Origin: Phoronis australis
Lineage: Eukaryota > Phoronida > Phoronidae
Length of the DNA stretch: 64,000 nt
Assembly (NCBI GenBank): GCA_002633005.1
Contig: NMRA01000039.1
Coordinates: 890,552-954,551, forward strand
Reading direction: 5' to 3'
How positions within the stretch are numbered: the first letter of the stretch is position 1; every line of letters begins with the position of its first letter. A program made the translations under genes and the position numbers. The notes under the pieces are model-generated. The model was not told the DNA's origin and did not search any database. It worked only from the letters and a program-made list of their open reading frames with translations. This document shows, one piece after another, positions 1 to 12,600 of this stretch.

Positions 1-2160
1 TGGATGGCTCATGACAGGGTCTTCATTTTATTACATTGTTGTGGAAAGTTTATGTAAAAGTTTTATTTATTATATGTCTTTCAGAAGCTTGTATTAAAAT
101 GTTCTATTTATCATACCTGTCATCAATACATTTTTGAAATGATGCTTGTTTATCTTTAATTTTTACTTAATGTAATTGATTTTGACAAAGTTAAGCCGGT
201 TACAAACTGCATGATTGTTAAAAACAATATCACAAATAATATCAATAATTTGCTCAATCAATTATCAAGTTTCAACTTTCCTGATAAAAAATCTTTAAAA
301 TGATACCTTATTTGTTTTTTTCCTGGAGTAATTGTTATTTTATGAAAATTCGAAATCGCACAATTGTACATAGTGACTTCTCTTTGTTGACTGTGCTGAC
401 TTTAAGGTCAATATCTTCGCACAGGAACGTCTAATCAAAATGGGTTTTTGGCAAATTATTCATCATAAAAAGTTCTTTAAAATGATGTATTACATGTCTA
501 TCTACGTTTCTTATTTTTGAAATCATAATATTTTGAACTCGCAGATTCGATTTGACAGAATTTTTACCAAAAATTTTGACACGAAAATGACATTTTCTCC
601 GGAACCATCAATGCGATTTAAAAATTTTTTGTATCGTTATTTTAGTCTCGAAAAGAGCTTTCTAATGATGTATATTACATGCACATTTTCTAAAATTTTT
701 GAAAAACGTTGTCCTCCCTACCCTGAGCCTGAGACCGAGAGACCTAAAATTGGTGGTCGGACACCTGGATCGTCTTGTAGTCCATTTAGCTCACAATTTC
801 TAGACAAACTTTACGGTTTGGTAATTACTATCTTTTATATCATACATTAATACTACATTCAACATCTCCATGTAAAAGGTTTACGCCAATATTGGACAAA
901 ATCACACAAGGAAAAACTCACACAACATCTTGCATATCCTAAACCTGTCGAAAGGTGGCACTCATGTAAATATACTTTTAAGAATTTTTTTTTCAAATCT
1001 AAATTAGCAAAAAATTATTGAAATTTAAATTATCAAAAATAATAAATCTATGTAAAAAAGACAAAAAAATAAGCTTTGTAGCTTTTAAAATATTTTTGCA
1101 AAGATTGACCCCCGCTGTCATTTCCTGTCCATCTTGTGTGTCACCTGTCATCCTGTCTTGGAGACGAGACGCACTCCGTACCAGGAGGCCTCGGTTGATG
1201 CATCATTGTGTATGTTTTAGCTTACTATGCGTGTAGCTTTGTCTACACGAATACTGCTACGACTGTGAAAGCTAAGTTAACTGCTGTGGTCGACATATGA
1301 ACAAAGTTTAAACCATATTCACAAATAAAATCAAAGCCGGGCGGTGGCGGTGGTAAAAGTTTCATGACGTCGTTCTCCAGACCAGTTCGGTGAATTTACC
1401 AGACGTTATCGAGGGTTGTGAGCATTATCATATATCATAGCACAGAGTCAGAGAGCCTTTCGAATGACGACCTGCCATTTTGTTCATTCTGTTCGTCGAC
1501 ACTAAGTCTAAGTGGCATGTGTGGCACTCTCACAAGGATGGTTGCTGAGGGCCTGATGTGCTGACCTGGGTGTTCACTCACTCCGCACTCACTCACTAGA
1601 CACTTAAACTCCCCACTTAAACTCCCTTAAAGTTTCAGTGTAATGACATTGACACTCACTAGGTGTCAGTGTCACCCATCCTGTTGTCACACTTAGTGTC
1701 ACTGTACAGGGATCGACATTTAGCATAATGTCAAGTTGCCCAAGTGTCGAGTGTGCGGAAAAAATCTCTAGTTTAGGACAATGATAAATTATCTTGGTCA
1801 AGGTCGGAGCTCATCCTAAAATTAAGAAATAGACAATATAGGTCATCAAAAAGTGCAAGAATCACGAGAAAGACGAATTTTGCATTGGCAGCTATTCATT
1901 ATCTCGGGCTTAGTTGATACTATATTACAATGTCTGATATTTGCGAAATTTGATGAACAGACATTCATCACAAAGGGCCATTATTATACTTATTATCAGT
2001 ATACAGTCATCAAAAAGGCCATTATTATGAGCTCAAGAAGCTAATTCAGCTATGACTTTAGAGAGTAACACATCGACTGAGATTCCCGTTGTGATTGCTA
2101 ATATGGTGATCAAAAATCACTTGAAAATTAAAAGCAGATAATCAGGTATCAAAGTTACTT
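1..2160. other. Upstream region without recognised exons
   Basis: The ORFs here are short, low in complexity and have no splice context or family resemblance. The stretch around 1100-1450 is richer in G and C than its surroundings. A non-coding first exon and promoter of the downstream gene should lie in or beyond this region, because the ATG exon begins at a splice acceptor. I cannot place them. Confidence 0.4.
1365..1371 (+). promoter_or_regulatory. CRE-like motif TGACGTC in a GC-richer patch
   Basis: TGACGTC is the core recognised by CREB/ATF factors. It lies just after a G-rich patch (GGGCGGTGGCGGTGG) about 2.1 kb before the coding start. One short motif is weak evidence, and I infer a promoter only because the 5' untranslated exon must lie upstream. 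Confidence 0.15.
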
Positions 2161-2169
2161 GGCTGTCAA

Positions 2170-2898
2170 TCTCCTAAACCGTTTGCAGGCTCGTTATTTA
2201 ATTTAGCAAGTGTATTTATATGATGTTGACAATGGAGGATGACAACTTTTGGACGGATCTGACTACTGGTGTGCCCCCTAGTGGCAATTTTAGTTTTTTA
2301 CGTTTACCAGTCTGTATCTTCAAAGGTCCTCTACAGATTTTCATAAAATTTTGAATATAGGCATCTATTGGTAAGATGACACTATCCTCCTGTTTTTGGA
2401 TGGAATCAAGGTATTTTGCACCCCCAAGTGGCAATTTTTACTGTTTTCAAATCTTGTTTTTGGCGTCTACCTCTCTATCAACCAAATCATTCTAGGGATG
2501 GTTTTGAAAATTGTCGTATATGTTTTCAGTGTCAAGAGGACGGTTGATGATGGCGGCTGACTACTGTGGCGCCTCCTAGTGGTAGTTTTGTTTTGTTTTG
2601 CACCATAGCTATATCTCCAAAACCCAATGCAGGATCTTTATTAGATTTAGTAAGTGAAATTATATGCAGATAACAAACGACAACTTTCAGGCAGATCGAA
2701 CGGATGCTGTGCCCACAAGTGGCAATTTCATTTTGTTCAGTTTTCCTTTGTTCTCTGAAGTTCCTTGACAGATTTTTCTGAAATATGGCATGTTCCCGAT
2801 TTTGGATGGATTGTACGTTTTTGCGCCATTTAATGTCCATTTTTATGATACAAATAAATAACCTAAAAGCGCATTTCAACGCTCTGCGTTGCTCTTGT
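2170..2898. repeat. Dispersed CTAGTGGC repeat, truncated copy 1
   Basis: This is a 5'-truncated copy of the element that is longest at 44348-46053. It shares the CCCCCTAGTGGCAATTTT motif, the 'aaatttagcaagtgtattta'-like segment and the end AACGCTCTGCGTTGCTCTTG. It has no credible ORF. Confidence 0.7.
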
Positions 2899-3477
2899 AT
2901 TGTATTATTATGATACAGCTGCTTTATCCCAAAACTTTATTAACTGTTCGCTTGGACAAACGCTTAGACATTAATTTGGCTGAACCCTTGGGACTGAGCA
3001 TCTAATAGGCATAAATGAAGCTGGGTTTTACTATCAAATTGAAAATCAATGAGAACAGCTGTGAGACGATAGAAAACAATTATTTCATATGAGAGACTGG
3101 GCATTTCATTGTGGAAAGACGGAATTTCAAGTCTGATTTTCCTGACCTGTAGCATTTTTTGTCTTGGAAGTAAGACCCATGACATTAGCAAGAAGTAAGT
3201 TTTATATTTTCAGAAAGTAAGATCATACTTCTTTTGATGTCATAACCTGTTTCATAACATAAATGTGAAAAGTTTAATTTCAGATATTCTATAGCCTTTT
3301 CCAATCATGAACTTGGCTTGAAGCATTTTTGTATCATTTTCATTTTTTCTGTTCCGGGTTTTCATGTATGTTGTACAATCTGGCAGTTTGATGTTACTTA
3401 GGAGATTTAATTTAGAAGTTAATAATTGTTAACTATGTATACTCTGATTATTTATATCTCTTTAAATTTCATTTCAG

Positions 3478-3525
3478 AACATGATCTTGTACGAGGGAAG
3501 TATTGGGTAAACCAATTTCACTATC
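3478..3525 (+). promoter_or_regulatory. 5' UTR part of the ATG exon with in-frame uORF at 3481-3510
   Basis: A splice acceptor (ctttaaatttcatttcag) ends at 3477-3478, so a further non-coding exon lies upstream. A short uORF (ATG 3481, TAA 3508-3510, nine codons) is in the same frame as the main ORF and closes 15 nt before its ATG. The in-frame stop supports 3526 as the true start. The start has a good Kozak context, with A at -3 and G at +4. Confidence 0.6.
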
Positions 3526-3609
3526 ATGGCAGATGGTGATGTCCTAGTTGTGGATATATCTGCATGGTTTGACCATAGCAGAGAAAGTTTTAACCAAGTA
3601 AAATTCACG
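3526..3609 (+). CDS. Exon 1: start of the double-ROCO protein (res. 1-28)
   Basis: The ATG at 3526 opens [16 protein letters not shown]. The donor is ACG|GTAAGC and the exon ends in phase 0. There is no signal peptide, consistent with a cytoplasmic protein. The in-frame TAA just upstream fixes the start. Confidence 0.75.
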
Positions 3610-6600
3610 GTAAGCTTTAATTAATTCTTATGTTTTTGCTTGCAAAATTGGTTTTGTGTAGACACCATGTACAAAGAGAATTTGGTTGAAAATACTATAA
3701 GATATGTGGAGCAAAGCATCAGCTATTATTATGCGAATCACTTGAGAGTTTGCTAGTGGGTAAACCGTTTTTTAGTCAACAAAATTTGTTCTGTTTTATT
3801 TATATCATAACTTTTACATAGTCTAAATACACTTTAAAAATAATAATTGCAGGCATCTCGGGTGGGCCCATTGCAGTGATGACCTGGAACCATTTTTATG
3901 CTTTATTGATTATACAGTTAAAATCGAGCTGAGGAGATTGAGACCTGACAACGGCAGTGCTTGAAAAGTCCACATCGCTTGGTATAGCCGAAGAGCGATG
4001 GAACGTTTAAAAGTGATCGCCAAAATGGCATCGCAAAAATGCCAAACTTTCCCAGTGCATTCTTTCTGTGATTTTCAAGATGCGTGTTGCACGTGTGGTT
4101 TTGTTTGTTTTGTATTACTTTGTCTACTCACCTCCTATTCTTGTCTTTCATTGAGTAGCAAATTTCACACAAAGGCATCGGTGATTGGCACCTGAGGCGG
4201 TCATAGAACCATGTGCTTAAACTTTACCTTGACAATTCATTGAGTCACAGACACTCAAAATGTAAATATCCTAAACACAAAAAGTCACCTGCATTATTTG
4301 CTACCACCTTGACTGTTTGGATGATTTCCACCAACCTTCTTTCTGTCACCTGCTAATGCATCATTGGCATCAATTTTTCAAGTTAAACGCAGGAACCAAT
4401 AAAAATCCCATACTCCCTATGTCACAGATTGGACATTATGGTCCTTAGCGGATGGTCTGTTCCCACTGTTACAGAGTAATTCGCTTAATGCGTATGTCAC
4501 GCTTGCCCATTAACCAAACTTTGAAAGGAATTTTCAAATAATTTCCCTCCAAACTTTTGAGGGTTGTCGAGGGTTTAAGAGCATTATTTTGTTTCAGAGA
4601 ACTGGATGGGAAAATCATTTTTAGTATCAGTATGCCAAAACTGGGGTTTGGTATCCGTTGAAGCTTAGTGGTAACATTATAAATCTTTTCAGGAGTATCT
4701 CAAGGAAATCAACAGTGAAGAACATGACAAGGCACTCATTATTTTCGATGGTGTTGAGCAGCTAACGGATGAAAGTCTTTACGTTCTGTCTGAAAGCAAG
4801 CATGCAGATCACCTCAGGAACATCCTCACAGATGTCTCTGCTGTAGGATGCGTACATCTCACCGACTGGGGTGTTAAGACTCTCGCGAAAGCATGTGCCA
4901 AACTGGAAAAAGTTAGTTATGATTCTTACCGCAGGGCAAAAGTTGTATTATTCATATTCCATTCATATGCCATCAAGGTTTTGTCAAATCTTCACTGATT
5001 TAATTGACTGTTTGAATATTTTGTCACCAGAGTTCCCATATTTTTTGTTAAAATACTCAATAATTGAAATGGTGGTTGATTTACAATGGCTGTAGTCGTG
5101 TGAAATCCACCAAGGAGAACTTACTGCCAAATGACACGCTATATAAACATTTCATTTCCTCTTAAAATTTATGCAAATATTTTCTTGTATATATATGTAT
5201 ATACATTTAACTCTTAAAGGGACGTATTAGCTTTTATGGCCAAAAATGCATTTTTGGGATTAGTGTCGGATGGGATAGACTTCTTGAAGTTATTAGCTTT
5301 GACCAGAGTTATTAAACAGCTAAATCTGTTTTATATAATTATTAATTTGTAATTTTACTGAATATCGTCAATTTCCACCATTGCGTGCCAGCCATTTACT
5401 GAATTCAATGCGGGTGATTTTACCAGTCAACTACACTTTATGTACCCTGTCATATGTAGAGGTGGAGTTTAGCTTCACCAGCAGAGCATTGAACTGCGAC
5501 CACCAAAGTTGTGAGTTAGATTCTGTTTTGGGGCTGACATGTTTCCGTAAGTTACATGTTACACGCTGGTATAATGGAGATGGTTATTATGACATATATC
5601 CATTCTTGGATCACAACCCTCACCAAGGATTATGAAATTTAACTCATTACAAATGGATGATGTATCTGGAACAAACCCCCTTTGAAAAGACATCTTTATT
5701 TGGAAGCTTATATCAAACAGATGTCTTTTTTGAGTCCAGTTTCTTAAGGTGGAACTTGCACGCTAATTTCTTATTTCTGGGATGGCTGGGCCAAATTAGT
5801 TAGAAATGCAACACATAGAGCAAGGATGTGAATATGGAGTAGGTTGAAAAATGCCAAATGTTTAAAGAACGAGTTTTGTGTCGAAAATGATCCACCATAA
5901 ATCACTCAACTGTATCCAGAAAGTATCGTGACGTGGTGTTGGGGATTAAGAACACTGCATGATGCAGGCTGTGTAAGGCCCCATAAGGTTCGTCATTAGT
6001 GCAAAGGTTACCTATCTGTAGATTTTTTTGTTTTCAGATTTAGAAGTTGTCAGTGAATACAACTTTACTTTGTTTAGCGTACTGACGAAGTTCAAATAGC
6101 ATTATCGTATTAAAAACGAAGTGTAAAGCCCTAAACCTGAATAAGTGCCGTATATACAATGAGGTTATTGTATTTTCATTAGTATGTGAGACTTCGTTCT
6201 GTTTTCTGCCCTCAAGGTGACCTTGGACGGTTGCTTGCACTTGACAGACAAGTCCATCACATACTTGATGTTTTATTGCGACAGTCTCAAATCAATCAGC
6301 ATGGTTGGCACAGGTGTCACCTATCTACCTCCGTTGTTGGACAACAAGTCTGTCGAGATTCGTGTCAACGGTTGCTCCATCTTTGACAATCAAGTGAAAT
6401 CTAAGGATTGTAAGTACATTGGTTTTCATGCGCCCAGATATTTATATCTGGGTTCGTTATCACGTCCGTCATCTCTGTCCGTCACTCTGTTCTTTTCATA
6501 GATAGGATGGATGGCATGAGCAAATGCTTGGACAGATCCGAAAACTGGTGTGCCCCCTGGTGGCAATTTTATTTATTTCCGTTTTCCTCTGTGTCTTTGG

Positions 6601-9600
6601 AGTTCCTTTATGGATTTTCTTGAAATTTGGTAAATAGGGTTCTATTAATGAAGCAATGACACGTTTTTGTTTTCAGATGGATTTGACATAGTGCATGCCT
6701 CCTAGTTATCGTTATTATGTTTGAGTCTGTTTTTGGTGTCCTTCTCTCTATCAACCAAACTACTATCGAAATCCTTACGAAAATTGGTAAAGTGTTCCTA
6801 CTGAGAAGAGCATAGCTGACGATTTTTGGACAGTTTTGACTAATGTAGTGCCCCCTAGTGGCAGTTTGCTTTTTGACATCTGCAGCTGTTTCTCCCTGCT
6901 GGATCTTTGTGAAATTTGGCAAGTGTATTTCAATGAGCGTGACAACAGATGATGACATTTGAATGTATCTGACTACCACTGTGCCCCCTAGTGTTAGTTT
7001 TACTTTTTACTGTCTTGGCATGTGTAATCCTATTGAGGAGAGCATTGCTGACTTGCTAAGCGCCCCCTAGAGGCTATTTTAAGTTTACTAGCATTGCTGT
7101 ATTTAGTGTAAATATTTAAAATAATAATCATCCTTTGTAACTGCACTGTATGTGATTTTGATCTTACAGCTGACACCGGTGATTTCGCACCGCGCAAAGT
7201 GGTTATACTATCAAGGGAAGGTGTCGAGTATTCCTTTATAGACACGTTGAAAAGCGGCAAATTTGTTCCGAGAACAAAGGATAGCAAGAAGATAGTTTTT
7301 GAAGATACTTGCCTGTCAACTGGTGGTCAGGACAAAGAGGAACAGTACCAGGTCAACTTGATTGAAATTCAAGATAAAATGGTGAGTCCACCTGTCTTCT
7401 TTCTTTTTGTTTAAGAGGCCTCTTGCTTATAGGTTTTCAGACACTTAAATGGCTGTAAACTTTTCTTCTGAAACGAAATTTTAGACCACTCCCTGTTATG
7501 AAATTGGTCTTAAATTGTTCCAAAGTCACATTGGAGATGATTCGGAGCCTGGACAGGACTGACTAACCATAGTGTACCAGTTAGCTTGTCACAGCATGTC
7601 ACTTTACATGCCGAGTCATGGACAAAGTGACTGTCAGATCTTTGCCAACACAGAAATGGCCTCTTATCTGAGTGGGAACAAATCGAGACCAGTTCTGTTG
7701 TGGTGCGTGGTCCAAATCAAAGTTAATTTTCCTTTGACGGAATGTATTTTTTGCTGCATTAACATTATTTAGTGTACTGCAGAGGTTTCAAGGACTTTTG
7801 TCACCCACTCAATTTTTGCATAAATGCTTTTGTCTGTCTGTTAAAGATGAAGTTCAAAGGTTATTTTCACCCAATAGTTTTAGAATAACTTTTCTGCTGC
7901 TTCACTGGTTACATTTTCAGGGCTGCCAACTGTTACGGATTTATCTGTGTTCTTTGAGTCACTATGTATGGATTTTCAAATGTTACAGACTTTGAGCATT
8001 TATTTCTCTTCAAAAATCAGATAAAATTTAAAATTATCATAAAAAATCGTCAGGGCTTCAAAGAACCAGATCGGCAAAGATTGAGGCAGGAAGTACTGGA
8101 AAGTGACGGAAATTGTCGAGAACGCAAGATCCGACCAATGAGACGTATCCTGGGTACCAGTGTGAAATGCAATTTGCATAACAAATATCCATTTTGTGAC
8201 TGACTGGTCAGTTGCAGTTTTTTGTGAAGGACTGGCCTATGAAAAATGCGCTTACTTGGTTTTGCATTGTGGGATACCCTTTACTTTGGAAATCGTGTTA
8301 AGAGCCAAATTACAGATGAATTAGATTACACTGAGAATCCTGACAGGTATAACACCTTTGTGGATCAAGAATTATGAGATATCAGGATTTGTGGCGTGGT
8401 GGTAGTTTGAGAAGGAAACAACCATGCCGACATCAAAAGTTGGAAAACATCGATGTGACGAGTTATTACGTAATGTGGCTTTTTAGTTCAACACGATTTG
8501 AAATTGAAAATTGTTATTTTGGTGTGTATCTATCCATCTTGGGATTGAAATTTAAAACTTCCTGAAAATGTTGGAAATCGTACAAGTTTTCACTTACAAA
8601 ATATGAATTTTGATTGTGAAGGTTACAGATTATGTTCTTAATGGGTTGGCTGCCCTGCATTTTGTAAATAGATCACTTTGAAGTTTTAGGATCTGGTAGG
8701 GTACACTATTTGTAGCTTCATCATACAAGTGAATTAAACTGAATATCGACGACTTATGCTTGTATTTCAGGTTCACTTTAGCCCGTTTATGACAGAGGAG
8801 ACTTCATATGTGATTCTAGCCACTATGGATGACATCAAAGAAGGTAGTGCACAGCTGAACATCATTCAGTACTTAAATGCTATTAAAGCAGTGGTAAGAC
8901 AGTTGTTGTTGTTTTTGTTTTTGTTGTTGTTGTTGAATAGGACACTTTCAAATTGTAACTTGGTGACTCATTTTGTAGGACCAGATAGCAATGACCTCTA
9001 GAGGACGAGGAGTCTGTTTATGACTTTTGTGTAAAACCCATCTCGTCAGTTCACGTGCGCTGTTAAGGGGTCTTTCCATGAAGTCAAACTATTCATCTGC
9101 ATCAACTGCTGCGAAGACAAAGTGACTCTTCTGGTGCAGCTAGGTGGCGAAATGAGTCACTGGTCCCACGTGATCGGCCCCCATTGCTTCCTGAAAGTCT
9201 CCCATTTTTACAACAAATGAAGCGGTGTTCATTGTTGTAGTTGTTTACGTCCATAAACCCTCGTAGAATTAGAACTTCTTTAGGATTACAATCAAAATTC
9301 AACTTTCTGTTATTCGTTTTGTTTAAAGCGTTTATGCTTGTCATCATTCTGAAGCCAGTTGTATCCTCTGTTTGCTGTCTGCCTGCCTGCCTGCCTGTCT
9401 GTCTCTGTCTCTCTGTCTCTGTCTCTGTCTGTCTGTCTCTGTCTGTCTGTCTGTCTCTGTCTGCCTGTCTGTCTGTCTGTCTCTGTCTGTCTGTCTGTCT
9501 TTCTCTGTCAGTCTGTCTGTTTATCTGTGAAAGAACAGGTTAGTGATCTTGTGTTAATACAGAGGGTTATGAATAGGTACAAACCAGGTGGTGTTCCGTA

Positions 9601-12600
9601 AATGCCAGATATTTGCAAACAAGCAAGATCACGGAAGACCACGCAAAATTGGGCAAGTGGTTTGGGAGTATTCTTGGTGCCTTACTAATGGCTACCACTG
9701 ATTGGTTGCTGAGGCTGGAATGTTGAATTATGTAAATAGAATTCATCATTTCTGTTCCATAAGCAAAAATTTCACGCTGCAAGTGCATGCCTGCCCACTA
9801 CCATCCGCCTATTTGCAGCTCACTGAAAGAATGATTGTGTAAAAATTAAGAATCAAGTAAACTATCTAAATACTAAGCGACATACTTTAAGCACTTAAAA
9901 ACGTTTATCATTATTTTATTAAAGGCGTATTAATTATTTTGGAAATGTCACAAAGATGGTAATCTAAGGAGTCGTTCAGTTTATTTGCAACTACCTGAGG
10001 TAGCTTGTAGCTACACGAATCCTAGTCTGCAGTGGGTTGGACCATAGCTAGGTCCAAAGGTCAATGGTTCAACTACAGTGATTGACAACGTGCAATCACC
10101 TTGGTCAATAGTGACTCTAGTTCCAACTATAATCCCGAGTGAAATTGCTCTGCATGAATGATACCATGTGACTTGTTCATAATTTTGGATGGATTGCGTT
10201 GAAAACACGAGATATTGGCTCTATCCATCCTTTTGTAATTTCTCGTGAGAAAGTTGGTTATATAAATACATGTTCATTTTAGTATGTTTATTTATTTCTA
10301 TGTGATCATGAATTACTTGGAACAATCTACATGCACTGTCATCACTTGACAGAACTCCCATGAGAAATTATGAAAGGCTGGCTTTGAAGCTGGAAACAGC
10401 TAATATATTTTGTGCGTTCAAAGAAATTTGTGAAAGACAGGTGCTGTCACCGAATTATACTAATTTCAGACGGAGCATGTGGCCATTGTAATTCTTATTC
10501 TGCACAAAGATGATGCCAAACAGGAAGTCATTGATAGCATCGAGGGGCTGTCCCAGGCTTTGGATGACTGTATCACTGCTCATTTTGATACGAACAAGGA
10601 ACACCTACAGCTTGAGAGTTTCAACAGGTAAGTGTACCTGAGCGCTACAACTCAACGAATGATTGGGATGTTTGTTAAAGCGAGACAAGACTCGTCCAAA
10701 ACTATACACCTTTATAAACTAAGATAAAAAATATGAAGGCAAAATTTAACAATCAAACCTTGTAATATTTCAGAAAAATGTCCATAATATAATGGATTTT
10801 TATCAGTTTTTAATAACCTTTTTGATCTTCATTAATTTATGAATCCGTAATTTTGTTTTACCTTTTATTCAAGGTGTAAAACAACTTTGAAACGGTTTAA
10901 TCCGTTGAAAGTAACTGCCTCTCAACTCTTCACCAGGCTCAGAGCAGTCGTGAGAAAGGTTTGGAGAATTTGAGATTTAATAACAGTTACTGCTACTTAA
11001 AATTTCAGCAAGAAGGCTTTGCGAAAGGACTTCCTGAGCCAAAAACGTTACGTGAAGTCAATGATTCAGCAACAAAGAACTGACGTTTACCATTTCATGA
11101 AGGTCAATGTTGACACCTTACAGGTAAAAAAATCTGTCCTGCTTATCTTGGAGTAATCCTTCTGTATTGAAGCTGAGAGTAACATTGTGTTTTTTATTCC
11201 AAGCTCTGATGTATTCTGTTGCCATGAAGTGAATACTGTGTTCACACAGGTTAGTCCCATTCTGCTGCCATGAAGTGAATACTGTGTTCACACAGGTTAA
11301 TCCCCCCGGTACATCCAGCCAGCTTATCCTTTTTGTTTACAAATGCTTATTTACTAGAAATAACCAGGTGCAAATCCGTTTTAAGGGACATTATAGGCTT
11401 TTCGGCTGCAAAATGCATTTCTAGTATTGTTGGTTGGTATAGACTTCTTGAAGTTATTAACATGGACAAGAGCTGTAAAACGATGAAATCCATTCTCGTG
11501 ATTTTATTAGAAATAGCCATTTATTGTCGTTGTCTGCCAGACATTCTCTAGAGTCAAGGGTGGTGTCTTTGCTAGTTAAATACACTTAAAAGGCTTTGGC
11601 ATTCATCGAGTGTAATTTAGGGTTCCAGGTTTGATTCTGTGCAAAAAATTACAACATCTCTCTAGCAGTGAGTTGATGGTTACAACCCAGTTCAAAACAC
11701 TCGATCAACTAGGAATGGTAATCAGTCAGCTCATTGCTCAAAGCTGACTGTGGTAAAACTTCTTCGCCTTGAACCAATCTGATTGACATTGTGTTATTAC
11801 ACAACCACTGTTACTTTTGTCGTCTGGTCGGATAAAACGCAGTACAACAACTTGTGTTATGAGGTGGTGTGGACTGACTTAGCTGTGCAGTATCACTTTT
11901 TACTCATGCTGCCCGGACACCATGTGCCGCTATTCATGATCTGACCAATTACAGTTAGTAGAAATCATAAACCCTGACCATGTAAACAAATTGACCAGAT
12001 GACAATGCATTAAAAGTAGGCAAAACATTGCCAAACTAAAAAGGAATGAAGAAGTGAGAGGGAAGAAGCGTCATTGGTCATCTGATAAAACAAATATAGA
12101 CTGATCCAAAATACAGACCAATCCTTCCGACAAATCAGATGGTATGAACCTCAGGAGAGCAATGTTGGTCTCCCTTCGTCCATGTGTTCTGATATCCTAG
12201 GGAACAGTCCACACTTGCGTAATGGTGTACAAGAAGAAGTTTTCAGCTGAGGAGCCTCATTGTAATAGTAAGCTAGTTCTCATTAATGTCATCTCTGGAA
12301 CATTTTATTTTGGTTTTAGCTAATAAGTTGTTGTTTGTTTGTTTGTTTGTTTTGTCGTTTATTTGCTAATCACAAGCCAGAATGTTATTTTGTAACCCTT
12401 TTAAAGAGAGATATTTGTTTTACCTTTTTGAAGGCATCTTGGGTTAATTTTGCAGGTATTTTGTTGGAACTTCAGATGTTTGACTTCATGTTCATTGGCA
12501 GGTCTCATGTGTGCAGGGAGGAGGGGTGGATCCATATCTGTTAGTAAATAGTTGTAATTATTTTTCTTATTGATAGCTTCAGCAGTACAGCCTTCAGGAG

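Noticed and set aside
533-850. Plus-strand ORF of 105 codons upstream of the gene
   Set aside because: Low-complexity Phe/Lys-rich composition, no family resemblance, no splice context.
9241-9601. Overlapping ORFs rich in Cys/Leu/Ser
   Set aside because: Created by the TCTG microsatellite.
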